Shown piece after piece: positions 36,460 through 47,318 of a stretch of DNA of 64,000 nucleotides (within the stretch, counting starts at the first letter, position 1; the number at the start of each line of letters is the position of its first letter). The notes under the pieces are model-generated. The model had not been told where the DNA came from and made no database searches. It was given only the letters and a program-made list of their open reading frames with translations. This DNA is from Endobugula sp965214375 (GTDB taxonomy: Bacteria; Pseudomonadota; Gammaproteobacteria; Pseudomonadales; Cellvibrionaceae): the NCBI GenBank assembly GCA_965214375.1, contig OZ243947.1, positions 1,364,001-1,428,000 of the forward strand. Direction: 5' to 3'. A program made the position numbers and the translations under genes.

Positions 36460-38550
36460 ATGACTGATTTAGCCCTATACCGCAATATTGGTATTTTTGC
36501 CCACGTTGACGCGGGAAAAACCACTTCTACAGAGCGCATCCTCAAGCTCACTGGTAAAATCCATAAAACTGGTGAGGTACACGATGGTGCGGCAACCACT
36601 GACTTTATGGAACAGGAAGCCGAGCGCGGTATTACCATTCAGTCCGCAGCAACCACCTGTTTTTGGAAAGATCACCGTTTAAACATCATTGATACCCCTG
36701 GACACGTTGACTTTACCGTTGAGGTATACCGTTCATTGAAAGTATTGGATGGTGGTGTGGGTGTTTTCTGTGGATCTGGTGGTGTTGAGCCACAATCAGA
36801 AACCAACTGGCGTTATGCTAACGAATCAGAAGTTGCTCGTGTGATTTTTGTGAACAAACTCGACCGCATGGGTGCTGACTTTTACCGCGTTGTGGGCCAA
36901 GTTAAGAAAGTACTAGGCGCTAACCCTCTGGTAATGACACTGCCTATCGGTATTGAAGATGACTTTACCGGCGTGGTCGATGTACTGAGCCAGAAAGCTT
37001 ACATCTGGGATGACACTGGCTTGCCAGAAAACTACGAAGTTGTTGATATTCCTGAAAACCTGGTGGAAAAAGCCGCCGAGTACCGCGAGCAGCTGATTGA
37101 AACTGCCGTTGAGCAAGATGATGACTTAATGATGGCGTACATGGAAGGTGAAGAGCCGTCACTTGAAGATATAAAGCGTTGTATTCGTCAGGGAACTAAA
37201 AACCTGGATTTCTTCCCGACTTACTGTGGTTCTGCATTCAAAAACAAAGGTATCCAGCTAGTACTGGACGCGGTCGTTGATTACCTGCCTGCACCGACTG
37301 AAGTTGATCCACAACCGTTAACTGACGAAGAAGGTAATGAAACCGGCGAAGTAGCAACCGTATCTGTTGATGAGCCGCTACGTGCATTGGCCTTTAAAAT
37401 TATGGATGACCGCTTCGGTGCATTGACCTTTATCCGTATCTACTCCGGTAAGATGGAAAAAGGCATGACGGTATTGAACTCTTACACGGGTAAAACTGAG
37501 CGCATCGGTCGCATGGTTGAGATGCACGCAGATGAGCGTAACGAGCTGGATTCAGCACAAGCAGGCGATATTATCGCGGTTGTCGGCATGAAGAACGTGC
37601 AAACCGGTCATACATTATGTGACCCTAACAACCCATGTACGCTTGAGCCCATGATCTTCCCTGAGCCAGTTATCTCGATCGCGGTTTCACCGAAAGATAA
37701 AGGTGGAGTTGAGAAGATGGGTATTGCGATCGGTAAGATGGTGGCAGAAGATCCATCGTTCCGTGTTGAAACCGATGAAGATTCTGGTGAGACCATCCTT
37801 AAAGGTATGGGTGAGCTGCACCTAGATATTAAAGTGGATATTCTCAAGCGTACTTACGGTGTTGAGCTTGAAGTGGGTAAACCTCAGGTGGCTTACCGTG
37901 AAAGTATTACTCAGCCGATTGAAGATAGCTATACACACAAGAAGCAATCCGGTGGTTCTGGTCAGTTTGGTAAAATTGACTACCGCATTAAACCTGCTGA
38001 AGCGGGTGAAGGCTTCTCGTTCAGCTCAACGGTTGTGGGTGGTAACGTACCCAAGGAATTCTTCCCTGCTATTGAAAAAGGCTTTGCCGGGATGATGCAA
38101 GAAGGCCCGCTTGCAGGCTACCCTATGGTTGATGTTGAGATTGAGCTATTTGATGGTGCTTATCATGCCGTTGACTCATCGGCAGTAGCGTTTGAAATTG
38201 CTGCTAAAGGCGCTTTCCGCCAATCCATGCCAAAAGCAGGTCCGCAATTGCTTGAACCTGTGATGAAGGTGGATGTATTTACACCGGATGACCATGTCGG
38301 TGATGTGATTGGTGACTTAAACCGCCGTCGTGGCATGATTAAAGATCAAGAGCCAGGTGTGACGGGTGTTCGCATTAAAGCCGATGTACCACTCTCTGAG
38401 ATGTTTGGTTACATTGGTCACTTGCGTACCATTACCTCTGGCCGCGGTCAGTTCTCCATGGAATTCGCGCACTATTCAGCATGCCCTCAGAATGTGGCTG
38501 ATGAAGTCATTGCGGAAGCCAAGGAAAGAAAAGAAGCCGCGAAAAAGTAG
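36460..38550 (+). CDS. fusA: elongation factor G, second copy (EF-G2 type)
   Basis: A 696-residue EF-G paralogue with all five domains. GTPase motifs are AHVDAGKTTSTE (G1), DTPGH (G3) and NKLD (G4); domain IV and the ribosome-contacting loops are intact. It clearly differs from the 702-residue EF-G encoded at 45.2-47.3 kb in the str operon. Bacteria with two EF-Gs may split translocation and ribosome recycling between them, or use one under special conditions; which applies here cannot be read from sequence. It is monocistronic, with its own terminator, and lies in the block that separates fusA from rpsJ. Confidence 0.93.
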   Translation: MTDLALYRNIGIFAHVDAGKTTSTERILKLTGKIHKTGEVHDGAATTDFMEQEAERGITIQSAATTCFWKDHRLNIIDTPGHVDFTVEVYRSLKVLDGGVGVFCGSGGVEPQSETNWRYANESEVARVIFVNKLDRMGADFYRVVGQVKKVLGANPLVMTLPIGIEDDFTGVVDVLSQKAYIWDDTGLPENYEVVDIPENLVEKAAEYREQLIETAVEQDDDLMMAYMEGEEPSLEDIKRCIRQGTKNLDFFPTYCGSAFKNKGIQLVLDAVVDYLPAPTEVDPQPLTDEEGNETGEVATVSVDEPLRALAFKIMDDRFGALTFIRIYSGKMEKGMTVLNSYTGKTERIGRMVEMHADERNELDSAQAGDIIAVVGMKNVQTGHTLCDPNNPCTLEPMIFPEPVISIAVSPKDKGGVEKMGIAIGKMVAEDPSFRVETDEDSGETILKGMGELHLDIKVDILKRTYGVELEVGKPQVAYRESITQPIEDSYTHKKQSGGSGQFGKIDYRIKPAEAGEGFSFSSTVVGGNVPKEFFPAIEKGFAGMMQEGPLAGYPMVDVEIELFDGAYHAVDSSAVAFEIAAKGAFRQSMPKAGPQLLEPVMKVDVFTPDDHVGDVIGDLNRRRGMIKDQEPGVTGVRIKADVPLSEMFGYIGHLRTITSGRGQFSMEFAHYSACPQNVADEVIAEAKERKEAAKK

Positions 38551-38568
38551 CAACTTCTTTGAAATACC

Positions 38569-38594
38569 AAAAGGCCTCATACGAGGCCTTTTTT
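38569..38594 (+). terminator. bidirectional terminator after EF-G2
   Basis: AAAAGGCCTC / GAGGCCTTTTTT with an ATAC loop. T runs exist on both strands, so it also serves the convergent lipoprotein gene. Confidence 0.9.
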
Positions 38595-38609
38595 ATTATC
38601 CACTTCTTA

Positions 38610-39149
38610 TTAATGCTGAATAATTTCTTCTTGTGCTGGTAACGACACAAGAATTTCACCTGTCGCAGAAGATTTTTGAGCAATCACCGTGGTATCTTTC
38701 ACGGTTTCCTCTTCTCCAACCTGCACAATAAACGTTAATGCTCTGGTTGCCAGAGTGCCGCCATTGTTTACTTTGGCATTCAGGTAAAGGTAATACCGGC
38801 CTGTTTCAGCTGCCACCACCGTAAAGGGACAACTTAACTTACCCTTACTTAGTGTCATCGTTGGATTCGTATCGCCACCAACAATATATAAACCCTCTGA
38901 TGCTTTGACGGATAATTCAAGGTCTGCGCCATCATAGCAACTGATCAAACCCGGATCTATTGCATATTGCACGCCAGAAATTTCAGGATTCACTTGTGCG
39001 TTTTCCAAACCCACTGCAGCACCCGGCTTGCGATGGTGCAGCAGCGGCTGCTTGACATAATCCGTGGGAATGCGCACTTGCTGTTGATAACCATCACAGG
39101 AAACAAGCACAACAAGTAAACCAAGAAAAAATACTTTTTGTAGTTTCAT
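38610..39149 (-). CDS. putative lipoprotein of unknown function
   Basis: A 179-residue protein with a type II signal peptide ending LVVLVSC (lipid-modified Cys at residue 18 from this start). The rest is mostly beta-rich with two further Cys and no family I recognise. The start at 39149 has AAGGA 8 bases upstream; the ATG at 39158 sits on top of that site. It begins right after the metallopeptidase stop and overlaps its translation signals, so the two were probably one operon and may work together at the cell surface. Confidence 0.75.
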   Translation of the reverse strand: MKLQKVFFLGLLVVLVSCDGYQQQVRIPTDYVKQPLLHHRKPGAAVGLENAQVNPEISGVQYAIDPGLISCYDGADLELSVKASEGLYIVGGDTNPTMTLSKGKLSCPFTVVAAETGRYYLYLNAKVNNGGTLATRALTFIVQVGEEETVKDTTVIAQKSSATGEILVSLPAQEEIIQH

Positions 39150-39160
39150 TATGATCATCC

Positions 39161-40888
39161 TTATATCACCGACACATTAAAACAGACATCACCCGCCGTC
39201 GTAGAAGGGGTAATGGAGTTACCATAGTGGTACACCTCGATAACGTACACGTCGGTTCCAGCAACACTTAAATTAACGGTGGAGAGTGTTTCTGTATTAT
39301 CAGTGCTACTAATACCGGTCGCTATACGAGCACCATTGCGATAAACAATGACATCGGGATCGGAGGATGTTAGGCCGGATGCACGCGTAGCGGTAATGGT
39401 ATGAAGCCCGCTTGATGCCACCCTCAAACGCAAGAATTGACGATTACCCAAGTTATTTACCGTGCCCTCATTATCAAGACTACACACCTGCATGGCAAGA
39501 TTATCATCATCCAGTTGCTTATAAATAGGCAGGTTAAAGGCGTTGCCCACATTATTATCTTCCTGTTCAGTGGAATCAAAAAAGTCAGCAACATCTTCAA
39601 TATCTTGCGCGATCAGAATCGTATCTATTGCGGCCGCAGAACCGGCATTATCGGTTTTAATCTGTTCCACCAGAGAGAAGATGCTGGTTAATGATGCCTG
39701 ACCGGTATAATCTGTATCCGTCAAGGCATTGTAAATAGGAGCAAATCCTAGATTAACTCCGTCACTGGCATCAGCCGCACTGTCAAAAATATCATAGATA
39801 ATGGTTTGCACTGATCCTTCATTAAACCAGCCAATATTAGTGACTGCATTGGTTTCTACATTCACCTTAAAATCCGTATTCTGCTGGCTACCAAAAGAAT
39901 CCCGATAAACCGTATCACTGGTAACAATACCTGAAAAGGCATTACTAAAACCTTCTGATAATGCTACACGCATATCCAATCAATCTGTGACACTGTGTGA
40001 ACCACCAATACTATCAGCACGAGAAAGGTTGTCTTCCATATAGTGACCCCACTCATGAATCACAATATGCTCATCGTATTCATCAGTGTCGCTATTTTCC
40101 TTACCAACAAGATATATCTGATCAGTAGTATAAAAACTCCCGCCGATTTCTCCAAGGCTAATGGTGCCACTGGCGGTACTATTATTCACGCTCCAGAAAA
40201 TATCGGCATCATCCATCACCACTGCGGCATCAACACCAACGACTGTTTGTAAAGCGTCGTATACTGAATCCAGAATAGCTAACGGCCCAGCGGCACGCGT
40301 GCTAGTATAAGAAGTCCCTCCCCATCCAGACGTTGCCGTTAGATTACGTGTAGAATTGCTACTACCCGAGTCCACAGAAGAACCGTCCAATACGTAAAGT
40401 CCATTGCTATTCGTATTATCACGCACTTCAAAATCCCACGTCGGTGGGCCTGTATTTGCCGTACGCGCTTTAACCCGGATTTTTACGTCCGTATTTGGAG
40501 ATACCGCGAGACTATAGGTTCCTGTGGTACTAGTCACCCCTGAAGCTATCACGCAATCGGCGGCACCTAAAGCCTGAATATCTGCACCACGAACGGGAAG
40601 AGTCTGAATATTGCTATAATCCAGACCAGCACTTAAGGTAGAAGAAAAAGGAACTCGTTCATAGTTAATGGTGCCCGAAATAGTCACCGTACCACCACTG
40701 GGTGCGCAGGCAGCACCGTCAGAACTGATTGATGAAGGGGAATTCACATTAAAGGTGGATGGTGTCGTTGTTGTGGTAGAAATTGATGATGTCGTTGTGG
40801 TAGAACCAGAATCACCACCCCCGCCGCCACATCCAACTAGCAAACATCCTATAACACAGGGATACACATAACGACTTTTTACATTCAT
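39161..40888 (-). pseudogene. surface lipoprotein zinc metallopeptidase cut by one TGA codon
   Basis: About 575 codons in one frame with a single in-frame TGA at about 39982. The first part (302 codons) has a lipobox (LLVGC), a Gly/Ser/Thr-rich linker, a beta-sandwich-like region and the zinc motif HEWGH (278-282). The second part (39979-39161) continues the same protein with MRVALSEGFSNAFSGI, the region holding the third ligand Glu in such gluzincin-like enzymes, and a C-terminal beta domain. The context (SVTD-stop-LDMR) suggests Arg CGA changed to TGA. A truncated product would lack the third ligand. The partner lipoprotein downstream is intact. Confidence 0.88.
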
Positions 40889-40955
40889 AATAAGCGTCCG
40901 GCTGCTTAATAAATCAGAAATACACTAACAGTTATAGGGAACTTTATAAATAGCC

Positions 40956-41934
40956 ATGCTAAAAAAAGTTATTGGGTATAGTACAGGTATCGTCATCGCT
41001 CTATTGGTAGGACATTTATCTGGAATACAACAACATTCGACTATCAGTGAACAACTCTCTGAAGAAGAACAGGAGGTGGTCGAAAGACCTTCTCCAAAAC
41101 CTATTCAGATAAAACCTCAAGGCACAACAGCACCCGTAAAAAAATCATCATTATCGGAAAGCTTTATAGCCATGCTGCAGCAAGAGCAATATCAGAAAGC
41201 GGTTGCCTTATACTATGATACTCAGTATAACGATGAAAAACTGGCTCTAAAATTAAGACAGATTTTTATTAATTATATAAAAAATCTGGCAAATAGCAGC
41301 ACACACAAAAACTTAACCCCACAAGCACTTGATGCCTATCTTGCTTATTTTTATGACGATGTAGAAGCATTACTCCTTTTGGCTCAATATTATATTGATA
41401 ATCAACAGCTGTATGATGCACTGAATTCTCTAGAAGCTGCTATGAGCTATGCATACGATGATAAAAATCGTGAACTTGCGACAAAATTATATCGAGAAGT
41501 AGACAACAAAATAAACCATCCTCAGCCAGAAACATCAGAGACAATAGATCACAATGGTATACCACTAGATAAACATAACGGACAGTTTATTATTTCAATT
41601 GAATTGACACATACGCCCGTATCGTTATTAATTGATACCGGAGCTTCCGTGACTACACTGAGTAAAGACACTTATGATTCGATAGCGAGAAAAATAAATA
41701 GTACTTACATTAAGCAAGCCGAATTTCTAACTGCAAATGGGAAAACGACTGGCGAGCTATATCGAATAAACACATAAAAATATAGGAAAACATCAATTAC
41801 AAAATATCGTTATTGCCGTACTGGACTTTCCAACATCATCAACTCACGAAGGATTATTGGGGATGAATGTATTAAGCCAGTTTAATTTTCAAATAGACCA
41901 GCAAAAGTCAATCTTGCATCTGCACAGCAATTAA
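40956..41934 (+). pseudogene. retropepsin-like aspartic protease, C-terminus frameshifted
   Basis: A 273-residue frame with an N-terminal membrane anchor, a helical TPR-like middle (about 70-180) and an aspartic protease domain with LLIDTGASVTTLS, typical of single-chain clan AA bacterial retropepsin-like proteins. It stops early at 41777. The missing C-terminal half appears in the next frame (NIGKHQLQNIVIAVLDFP, GLLGMNVLSQFNFQID) to 41934. One extra base near 41770 explains the shift. The truncated form lacks the final strands of the fold, so it is probably inactive. It is divergent from the metallopeptidase pseudogene, with 67 bp between starts. Confidence 0.88.
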
Positions 41935-41941
41935 AACATGG

Positions 41942-44034
41942 CTAAGAGCTATAAGGAGAAGGGAATACAAATTCAAACACGCTTCCCTCGTCGGTGACAC
42001 TACGCACATCAAAAGTAACACCTATTTTTTCGAACAGGGTGAGTAATTCATCCCCACACAACAAATCCCCACCATAAGATAATGGTTTATTTTCGCGAGG
42101 ATTACACGAACACAACAACATCGCCAACAACTGTTTTTTATTGGTACGACTGGCATCCTCAGCATAAATACTATCATCAACAGAAGCTCTGACTTGGCCC
42201 AAATCAATACCAGCGCCATCGTTGCGAATTGTCAAATAGAAACCACCATTACTTTTTTTAACTAAACGGACATCCAACAAACCTGCCCGGTTCTTTTTGA
42301 GAAAATGCCTTTTTTCAGGAATCTCTATACCTAGAGCAATAGAATGGTAAAATATTTGCAACAAAATAGAGTTTAACAGCCTTAAAACTTTTTTATCCAA
42401 AACGTAATCATTCAAGCCCGACGTAATTACCTCCACCTCTTTACGATAAAGTGCAGCCACTTAAGCTGCAAACTCGTTAAGGTGCAACCAGCTTGTCAAA
42501 CCTCCAAGATACTTTTCACTCTTATCATCCTCTTCAAACTGCTGCCGATGAAGAACCTGACTAGAAAGATCATAAATAGACCGGGTATAGGATACCAGTT
42601 TATCAAGGAATGTTATCACTTCGGTATAAGCAGAATCAGAAACAACTTCACTTTCTTGCATTTTTTTCAGTGAAAATAAAAACTCATCAATCAGTTCAAC
42701 AATATTACTTAAGGATAATACTTTTGCTTCACGTCGAAATTCATTAAGGATACTCTCTATATCTTTAATTGAAACCGAACGCTGGCCTTTATACTTTTTA
42801 AGTTCATCGCGTATACGATCGAAACAATAAAATCCACGCTGAAAAAACATGGGCAACATATCGGCATTACTATTCATCAAGGTTGATATTAGTCGAATAT
42901 GTTTAAATTGTTTATTACGCTCTTCGTATAATACTTTTTCTTGCAAAACCTCGGATGAAATATCGCAGACTCTCACGAGAACCTGATCAACCTTATTTTC
43001 ATTTTCTATACGGGCATAAGAAAATCGTAAATATTTTTCTCTATTTTCAATATCTCCATCATCAACATAGGCTAACACTTCCTGAAGAGGATTCAACACA
43101 TTGAGAACATTGGCTTTTTTACTCTTGTCAAAAAGAGCAAAAAGAAAATTTTCAACTCCTTTATAGTTAATATTCGGACAAACATCCTTTAACAAGGATA
43201 ATATTGGCTTTCCTCGAAAATCACTTTGATTAAAAATTAATTCCATTTCCTGCGAATATTCATTACTGATGGTCAAATCAGCATTTAACAAAAAAATACC
43301 TTCCGAAATCGTATTCAGCATGACATCCATTTCTGCTTTTGCTGAATTTAATTGATCATCGCCTCTTTTCAAGTCTCTTAGTGCAAAGAAAATAATAAAG
43401 AAAAAGTTGATGACCGCTAAAAATATAACAAAACCTTGAGCCAGCCTTATTTTTTGTGTCTTTTCATAGGCAACACGCTCCACAGACTCAGTTAGATCAT
43501 TCATGACTTCCAAAAGGGCTAGATTGTTTCGTGTCGTATAATCAACAACATCTTTCACTATTGATTCTCGAAAAAATATGGTTACAAATCCTTCATCAAT
43601 ATATTCACGCCCCTTGAATTCGTTGAATAAGTCAGCGGTATAATTCCTGTATATAGCCCACATTGGCTTAGCCGTTTCTATAGCTTGACGTCCTGCAACA
43701 TCAAGAACCGCATCAAAACTAACAATACGATCATCAATCACTGCGTCACCGCCGAGATCAAAAGCACGCAGAGTAACATCTAATAAACCCATACTACTAT
43801 CTATGTCAAGAATTATTTATAATCACGGGTTTTATGGTATGCACGCTCAAACTCCAAAAGGTTTTTGGTGATACTCTGACTTAACGTTCGCTGTTGGCCT
43901 GCACGGTTAATTTTGGCAGCATCTTCTGAAATTTGAAAAGAAATATAAAAATTAAAAATTAATACGGATATATCCAACAAGATAAAAATCACTACCGAAA
44001 CGATAATACTTTTATATTTTTTAAATGCGCTCAT
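41942..44034 (-). pseudogene. membrane sensor histidine kinase (PilJ-type sensor, PAS, HPt/HATPase-like), broken twice
   Basis: Originally about 700 codons. The N-terminus has TM1 and a PilJ/NarX-like periplasmic segment with NRAGQQRTLSQSITK. A missing base near 43820 (an A run before TAA) shifts the frame. The second part (to 42461) completes the sensor, TM2 and a PAS-like region. An in-frame TAA follows at 42463-42461, directly before the last part, a CheA-like ATPase domain (IRNDGAGIDLG). The N-box reads H-S-I-A-L-G-I-E where CheA relatives have N-A-x-x-H-G-I-E. The HPt-like stretch FRREAKVLSLSNIV has Lys where the phospho-His would be. The ATG at 44034 overlaps the stop of the TAXI gene (TGATG). 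Confidence 0.85.
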
Positions 44035-44945
44035 CACTTGACGACGCCTATAGATTTATCCAGACAACGAGATTGGCCCCAATTATCAAATATAAAATCA
44101 AGCTCAACCTCTTTCCATTTTGAATGGCCAAACTCTTTTAAATAAGAAATATTATTACGAACAACTCTGACTAAATCATTAATATTTTGACAATGGTTAT
44201 CATGAAATCCGGCCGTCATTAATACCGCCTTTACAGCAACAGTTTTTACTGGCCCCTGTTGCCAAGAATATACGCCATCAGGAATTTTCGAATCAATATA
44301 ATAATCTGTAATGCTATTTTCATTCAAAGGAACAAGATGAAAATTTTCTCCATCCACGTTTTTCAATAGTTGAACCGGATAACCCGACACATAAAACAAC
44401 GCATCAATTATTCCGTCATTTAGCATTTTCAAAGCATCGTTATCTTTCAGTAGATATTTTTTTCTAGGCCAAACATTCGTTATCTCTAGCAACAACTCGC
44501 TGGTCAGGTTTGTCCCACTACCCTTGTCTCCAACCGCAATCACACGATGATCCAAATCGGCAATAGACTTAATCTCTTTTTTAGCGCGCAGATGCACTTC
44601 TTCATTATAAAGAGGAAACATCATGGCAATTTGTTGCGCAACACGCTCCAACTTACGATTTTGTGATTCTTGCAGATAGCCCAGAACATCAGACTGCACG
44701 AGACCTAATTGAATTTCTTCCCGCTCAAAAACAGCGGCAATATTTTCTAATGATCCTGTCGATTCACAGATGTCAAGGTTGACGCCTTCTTTTGCTGCGA
44801 GCGCAGCAATATCATTACCAATACGAATATAAGTACCAGTGCTGGCACCCGTAATAAGACCAATACGTCCCCCATCGGCGTGTACACCCGATATCACTAA
44901 ACATATACAGAAAAGTGTCAGTAGATTGAAGGGGAGGATTTTCAC
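44034..44945 (-). CDS. TAXI-family periplasmic solute-binding protein
   Basis: A 303-residue TAXI (TRAP-associated extracytoplasmic immunogenic) binding protein with a signal peptide (about 23 residues), the diagnostic GLITGASTGTYIRIGNDIA start and the VGDKGSGTNLTSELLL motif. It starts at GTG. There is no TRAP permease (DctQM) beside it. Instead the stop overlaps the start of a membrane sensor kinase, so it probably presented a ligand to that sensor and not to a transporter. The gene is intact although its partner is broken. Confidence 0.88.
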   Translation of the reverse strand: MKILPFNLLTLFCICLVISGVHADGGRIGLITGASTGTYIRIGNDIAALAAKEGVNLDICESTGSLENIAAVFEREEIQLGLVQSDVLGYLQESQNRKLERVAQQIAMMFPLYNEEVHLRAKKEIKSIADLDHRVIAVGDKGSGTNLTSELLLEITNVWPRKKYLLKDNDALKMLNDGIIDALFYVSGYPVQLLKNVDGENFHLVPLNENSITDYYIDSKIPDGVYSWQQGPVKTVAVKAVLMTAGFHDNHCQNINDLVRVVRNNISYLKEFGHSKWKEVELDFIFDNWGQSRCLDKSIGVVK

Positions 44946-45044
44946 GATAAGTTTTTTCTGGAATAATTATAAAACGGTTAATTACACAACTCAGAAAAAA
45001 ATAACGCAAGTCCAGATTAGAGACGCAGCGCACATATTTTGCAT

Positions 45045-45071
45045 AAAAAAGGCCTCCACAGAGGCCTTTTT
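45045..45071 (-). terminator. terminator after fusA
   Basis: A near-perfect stem AAAAAAGGCCTC / GAGGCCTTTTT with a CACA loop, T-rich on both strands, about 90 bases past the fusA stop. Confidence 0.88.
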
Positions 45072-45159
45072 AGCATTGTAAACAATAAGGTAAATTTTAC
45101 CCAATAATTTTAGCAATAACGCTTATACCAACGCACACAAATGTAGCACTTAACAATTT

Positions 45160-47268
45160 TTATAACATACCATTTCTGGCCATAATGTCTTCGGCAACGT
45201 TATTGGGTGCTTCAGAGTATTTTTCACATTCCATCGTGAAGGTGGCACGCCCCTGAGTTGCTGAACGTAAATCGGTGGCATAACCAAACATTTCCGATAG
45301 CGGGACTTGTGCGTTGACGACTGTACCAGAGACATTGTCTTCCATACCCAAAATAATGCCGCGACGGCGATTCAAATCACCCACCACATCGCCCATATTT
45401 TCTTCAGGCGTAACAACCTCGACCTTCATAATGGGCTCCAATAATTTGGCCCCACCCGATTCAGCTAGCTTCCTGGTCGCCATGGATGCAGCAATTTTAA
45501 ATGCCATTTCGTTGGAGTCAACATCATGGAAAGAGCCATCGTATAACGTCGCTTTCAGGCCTAATAATGGATAGCCTGCCAAGACACCATTTCGCATTTG
45601 TTCGGAAATGCCTTTTTCAACGGCGGGAATGTATTCTTTGGGAACTGCACCACCGACAATTTCGTTGACGAATTCGAGGCCTTCGGCATTACTGTCTTCA
45701 GCAGGCTCAAACTTAACGTGAACATGCCCGTATTGACCACGACCACCTGACTGACGCACAAACTTGCCTTCAATGTCACAGATGTTGGTAATACATTCAC
45801 GGTAGGCCACCTGAGGCTTACCGATATTGGCTTCAACACTGAACTCGCGTCGCATACGGTCAACGATAATATCTAGATGTAATTCACCCATACCGGAAAT
45901 AATAGTCTGACCGGTCTCTTCATCGGTTTTAACACGGAACGAAGGGTCTTCTTGAGCTAACTTACCCAAAGCAACCGACATTTTTTCCTGATCAGCTTTG
46001 GTTTTTGGCTCTACCGCCACAGAGATTACTGGCTCAGGAAAATCCATACGCTCCAATACAATTTTGTTACCCTCAACACAAAGCGTATCCCCTGTAGTGA
46101 CATATTTAAGGCCAATAGCCGCCGCAATATCCCCCGCCAAGACTGCTTTAATTTCTTCACGGGAGTTGGAGTGCATTTGCACCATACGACCAACGCGTTC
46201 TTTTTTACCCTTAACCGAGTTATAAATTGCGGTGCCACTTTCCAACTTACCGGAATATACACGGAAAAAAGTTAAAGTACCGACAAAAGGATCAGTGGCG
46301 ATTTTAAAAGCCAATGCTGAAAACGGAGCCTTATCATCTGCTTCTCTGGTGGCAATAGTCTCACCATCATCAAGTGTCCCCTCGATGGCTTTTACCTCTT
46401 CAGGTGATGGTAAATATTCCACCACGGCATCCAGCATGGCCTGTACGCCCTTATTCTTAAACGCGGAACCACCAATCACAGGAATAATTTCGTTCGCCAA
46501 TGTGCGCACACGAATACCCTGTTTAATTTCCTCTTCAGAAAGCTCACCCTCTTCAAGGTATGTATCCATCAACTCTTCGTTGGCTTCGGCAGCCGCTTCA
46601 ACTAACTGCTCACGCATTTCTTCACATTGCGCTTGTAGATCTGCGGGAATCTCTGCGTAATCAAAGGTCATACCCTGATCGGCTTCATTCCAGAGAATGG
46701 CTTTCATTTTAATAAGGTCAACGACACCCTTGAATTCATCTTCCGCACCAATCGTCATTTGCAAAGGTACCGGGTTAGCATTCAGGCGAGCTTTGAGCTG
46801 CTCAATAACCATCGTAAAATCAGCGCCCGCACGATCCATTTTATTCACAAACACCATACGCGGCACTTCGTATTTATTGGCTTGGCGCCAGACGGTTTCC
46901 GTTTGCGGCTGTACACCAGAAGAACCACACAGCACCACGACAGCACCATCCAGTACACGCAAGGAACGCTCTACCTCAATGGTAAAATCCACGTGTCCAG
47001 GAGTATCGATCATATTGATACGATGTTGATCAAACTGTTGTTGCATACCGGCCCAGAAACACGTCGTCGCTGCCGAGGTGATGGTAATACCACGCTCTTG
47101 TTCTTGCTCCATCCAGTCCATCGTTGCTGCACCATCGTGCACCTCACCAATTTTGTGAGAAAGACCAGTATAAAACAAAACACGTTCTGTGGTGGTGGTT
47201 TTACCCGCATCCACATGTGCGCAGATGCCGATATTACGGTAACGGGCAATAGGGGTTTGTCGTGCCAC
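45160..47268 (-). CDS. fusA: elongation factor G
   Basis: A 702-residue EF-G, the str-operon copy. G1 AHVDAGKTTTTE, G3 DTPGH, G4 NKMD and domains II-V are intact. It catalyses GTP-driven translocation and, with RRF, recycling. It is separated from rpsG by 412 bp that contain a terminator and two palindromic repeats, and no tuf follows it; instead come a terminator and then the TAXI/kinase genes on the same strand. Confidence 0.98.
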   Translation of the reverse strand: MARQTPIARYRNIGICAHVDAGKTTTTERVLFYTGLSHKIGEVHDGAATMDWMEQEQERGITITSAATTCFWAGMQQQFDQHRINMIDTPGHVDFTIEVERSLRVLDGAVVVLCGSSGVQPQTETVWRQANKYEVPRMVFVNKMDRAGADFTMVIEQLKARLNANPVPLQMTIGAEDEFKGVVDLIKMKAILWNEADQGMTFDYAEIPADLQAQCEEMREQLVEAAAEANEELMDTYLEEGELSEEEIKQGIRVRTLANEIIPVIGGSAFKNKGVQAMLDAVVEYLPSPEEVKAIEGTLDDGETIATREADDKAPFSALAFKIATDPFVGTLTFFRVYSGKLESGTAIYNSVKGKKERVGRMVQMHSNSREEIKAVLAGDIAAAIGLKYVTTGDTLCVEGNKIVLERMDFPEPVISVAVEPKTKADQEKMSVALGKLAQEDPSFRVKTDEETGQTIISGMGELHLDIIVDRMRREFSVEANIGKPQVAYRECITNICDIEGKFVRQSGGRGQYGHVHVKFEPAEDSNAEGLEFVNEIVGGAVPKEYIPAVEKGISEQMRNGVLAGYPLLGLKATLYDGSFHDVDSNEMAFKIAASMATRKLAESGGAKLLEPIMKVEVVTPEENMGDVVGDLNRRRGIILGMEDNVSGTVVNAQVPLSEMFGYATDLRSATQGRATFTMECEKYSEAPNNVAEDIMARNGML

Positions 47269-47318
47269 TTTTTACTCCAATTTATAAATTCAATTGCTAA
47301 CTAAAGCTGTACGAAGCT

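Noticed and set aside
39980..39982. TGA in the metallopeptidase as programmed readthrough or recoding
   Set aside because: The simplest reading is one CGA-to-TGA change, in line with several other single-lesion genes nearby; no recoding signal is recognisable.
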